From positions 558,001 through 622,000 of the forward strand of contig PUFA01000072.1 in NCBI GenBank assembly GCA_003508835.1: DNA of 64,000 nucleotides. The letters run 5' to 3'. Origin of the DNA: Eonycteris spelaea. Lineage: Eukaryota > Chordata > Mammalia > Chiroptera > Pteropodidae. A program made the translations under genes and the position numbers. The stretch's first letter is position 1. Each line of letters starts with the position of its first letter. Positions 62,580 to 64,000 of this stretch are shown here, one piece after another. The notes below the pieces were generated by a model, which made no database searches, was not told where the DNA came from, and saw nothing but the letters and a program-made list of their open reading frames with translations.

Positions 62580-64000
62580 ATAGTTGATTTATTACGAAGG
62601 AAGGGGAAATCACCAGGGGCTAGAAATGAGTAGAGAGATGCCTGGCTGACCATCCCATGAATGGTACCGTTTATTGGGGGCATCTCTCTACCTCTTCTTC
62701 CCGAGCATGCTGTACTCATGGACTGTTGGCCACTCTCCTATGCCTATAGTCAGATTGGGCTTGGTGAGTGAAGTCCATAGTGCTAAACCCATGTATAAAT
62801 TCCATCCCTGCTACCATGGCCCCTTCGTTAATGAATCCATTGGGCAAGGAGAGAGCAGCTGAATAAGGAGACTGGCCAAGTGCCCCCACACAGGTTATCT
62901 TATTTACCCAGTTATTAAGCATCTTCTCTACAGAGTTTGCTTTTTGGTAAGCATTCATTTGGGACACAAATTATGTCATACTGTTCGCTCTTTCAAAGAG
63001 GTTTGTCCATATACCTCATCCTCAAATTGACATTTCATCAGTTTTTTAATCGTTCCAAATCCCTGAGTATCCAGTCATACCATTAAACACTGTCCATGAG
63101 TCACTGTACATAATCTCTTTCCAGGCAAAAATGAACAACTAATTTCCCTGGCCAGTTTCTGCCACTGGAAGGGTTTCCTTTTGTCACTGTCCTTCAAGAC
63201 TACCGTACAGTGGGGCGGTAGTGTTGTCGTCGTCTGCATGTTATCATGTAGAGCTATCAGTAAACAAGCCTGATTTTTTTTGCCCCAGTGGGATGGTCAC
63301 GAATTCTCTATGAGATCGGGTATGTCTAAACTGAGAGAAAAGGAGTGATACAGTAAGAGTGGGAACCTCAGGCATCTGGGCCACTTGCTCATGCAAATTA
63401 TGTATGCCTTTAGGACCTGCTCAAGCCTGATCTCATGTACACCTCTTCCTTTTGATGATGAAATGCTGCAGTACACACCAACCATATTGTTTTGTTGCTT
63501 CAACAATACTTAGTTCACAATGGGCTACCCAGGTCACATGACAACATGGAGCCCATGGTCAGCCATTTGTTCTAAGGCCCTGTGGTAAGCTAAAAGCTGT
63601 TTTTCAAAAAAAAAAAAAAAAAAAAATAATAATAGTTACTTGCACAGGATGCAGAGTTTTAAAATACAATACTAGAGCTCTACCCTGAGATTTACCTGAA
63701 GTTCTGCAGTAAGCACCATACAAGATTCGTATCTGCCACAGGTACTTCACGCAACATTGAATCTGGTGGCAAAAATATATAAGCCAAGTGGCAAAGCAGC
63801 TTTCACAGCAGCCCATACTTGTTTCAGAGCCTTCTTTTGATCTGGGCCTTTCTCGCATCCAGAGTCCTGGTAAGTGGTTCATAGTAGCATACCCAGATGA
63901 GTTACAGGTTGCTTCAAAAAGCCAAGGGACATTGTACATTTTTCTCAGTAGTAAGAGAGAGTAGGTGCAGCAACTTCTTCAGCTTGGAAGGGCTATCTTG
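62580..64000 (-). pseudogene. Broken endogenous retrovirus pol segment (RT end/RNase H region), partial
   Basis: Minus-strand translation resembles the junction between reverse transcriptase and RNase H of an ERVL-like pol, then RNase H and the approach to integrase, reading from 64000 down. The order agrees with one antisense provirus whose 5' part lies past the window edge. It is heavily broken: the three longest open stretches (63604-63939, 63297-63506, 62716-62967) belong to different frames, there is an in-frame stop near 63755 with continuation in another frame, and a 22-A run at 63606 interrupts it. No coding capacity remains. The family name is not certain and the 3' boundary is approximate. 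Confidence 0.6.
63606..63627. repeat. A22 tract within ERV remnant
   Basis: An uninterrupted run of 22 A followed by taataata. Either a slipped homopolymer or the tail of a small insertion. Confidence 0.95.

Larger units (their letters stand above)
55494..64000 (+). other. TANC2: TANC2 intron after second coding exon (partial)
   Basis: Starts at the donor gtaaat and runs past the window edge. It holds a sense HAL1-type LINE, an antisense LINE-1, an L2, a MIR and an antisense ERV pol remnant. I see nothing firm in 55500-56620, 58900-59720, 60250-61390 or 61510-62580. The third of these is repeat-poor. Confidence 0.7.

Overview
This is vertebrate nuclear DNA from a placental mammal: AT-rich sequence with no compact genes, full of fossil LINE-1, LINE-2, MIR, hAT and retroviral fragments, with two short exons bounded by canonical splice sites. 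The exons join in frame (phase 1) to encode the N-terminus of TANC2, a postsynaptic scaffold protein. The whole window therefore lies inside the 5' part of TANC2 on the + strand. I saw no Alu, B1/B2, BovB/Bov-tA, carnivore CAN, horse ERE or vespertilionid VES SINEs. One SINE derived from tRNA-Val is present. One LINE-1 3' end (about 44.25-44.35 kb) resembles forms I associate with bats. A laurasiatherian is likely and a bat possible, but the species cannot be fixed from this window.

Layout: 1-20288 is intron upstream of the first coding exon, with LINE-1, HAL1-type, L2, MIR and LTR-like fragments, and a 5 kb antisense LINE-1 block at 14.6-19.6 kb. The first coding exon is 20289-20382 (start codon at 20316). 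20383-55421 is a 35 kb intron with several LINE-1 copies, mostly antisense to the gene, plus hAT fossils, long pyrimidine microsatellites, the tRNA-Val SINE and a repeat-poor stretch at 51.2-53.5 kb. The second coding exon is 55422-55493. 55494-64000 is the next intron, with a sense HAL1-type LINE, an L2, a repeat-poor AT-rich stretch at 60.3-61.4 kb and a broken antisense endogenous retrovirus pol segment at the right edge.

The most interesting signal is in the repeat-poor part of the large intron. Two candidate cassette exons, 47 nt (51883-51929) and a 13-nt microexon (52855-52867), both have good splice sites. Together they add exactly 60 nt (20 codons, no stop) that read in frame from the first coding exon into the second. 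The 47-nt exon also carries an in-frame ATG. This is a testable alternative N-terminus for TANC2. Other oddities are a 73-nt near-perfect hairpin at 13.7 kb, a strong G-quadruplex motif at 13.49 kb, a 122-nt pyrimidine-only tract grown inside an antisense LINE-1, and a candidate poison exon at 41.2 kb. There is no operon-like or defence-like system here.
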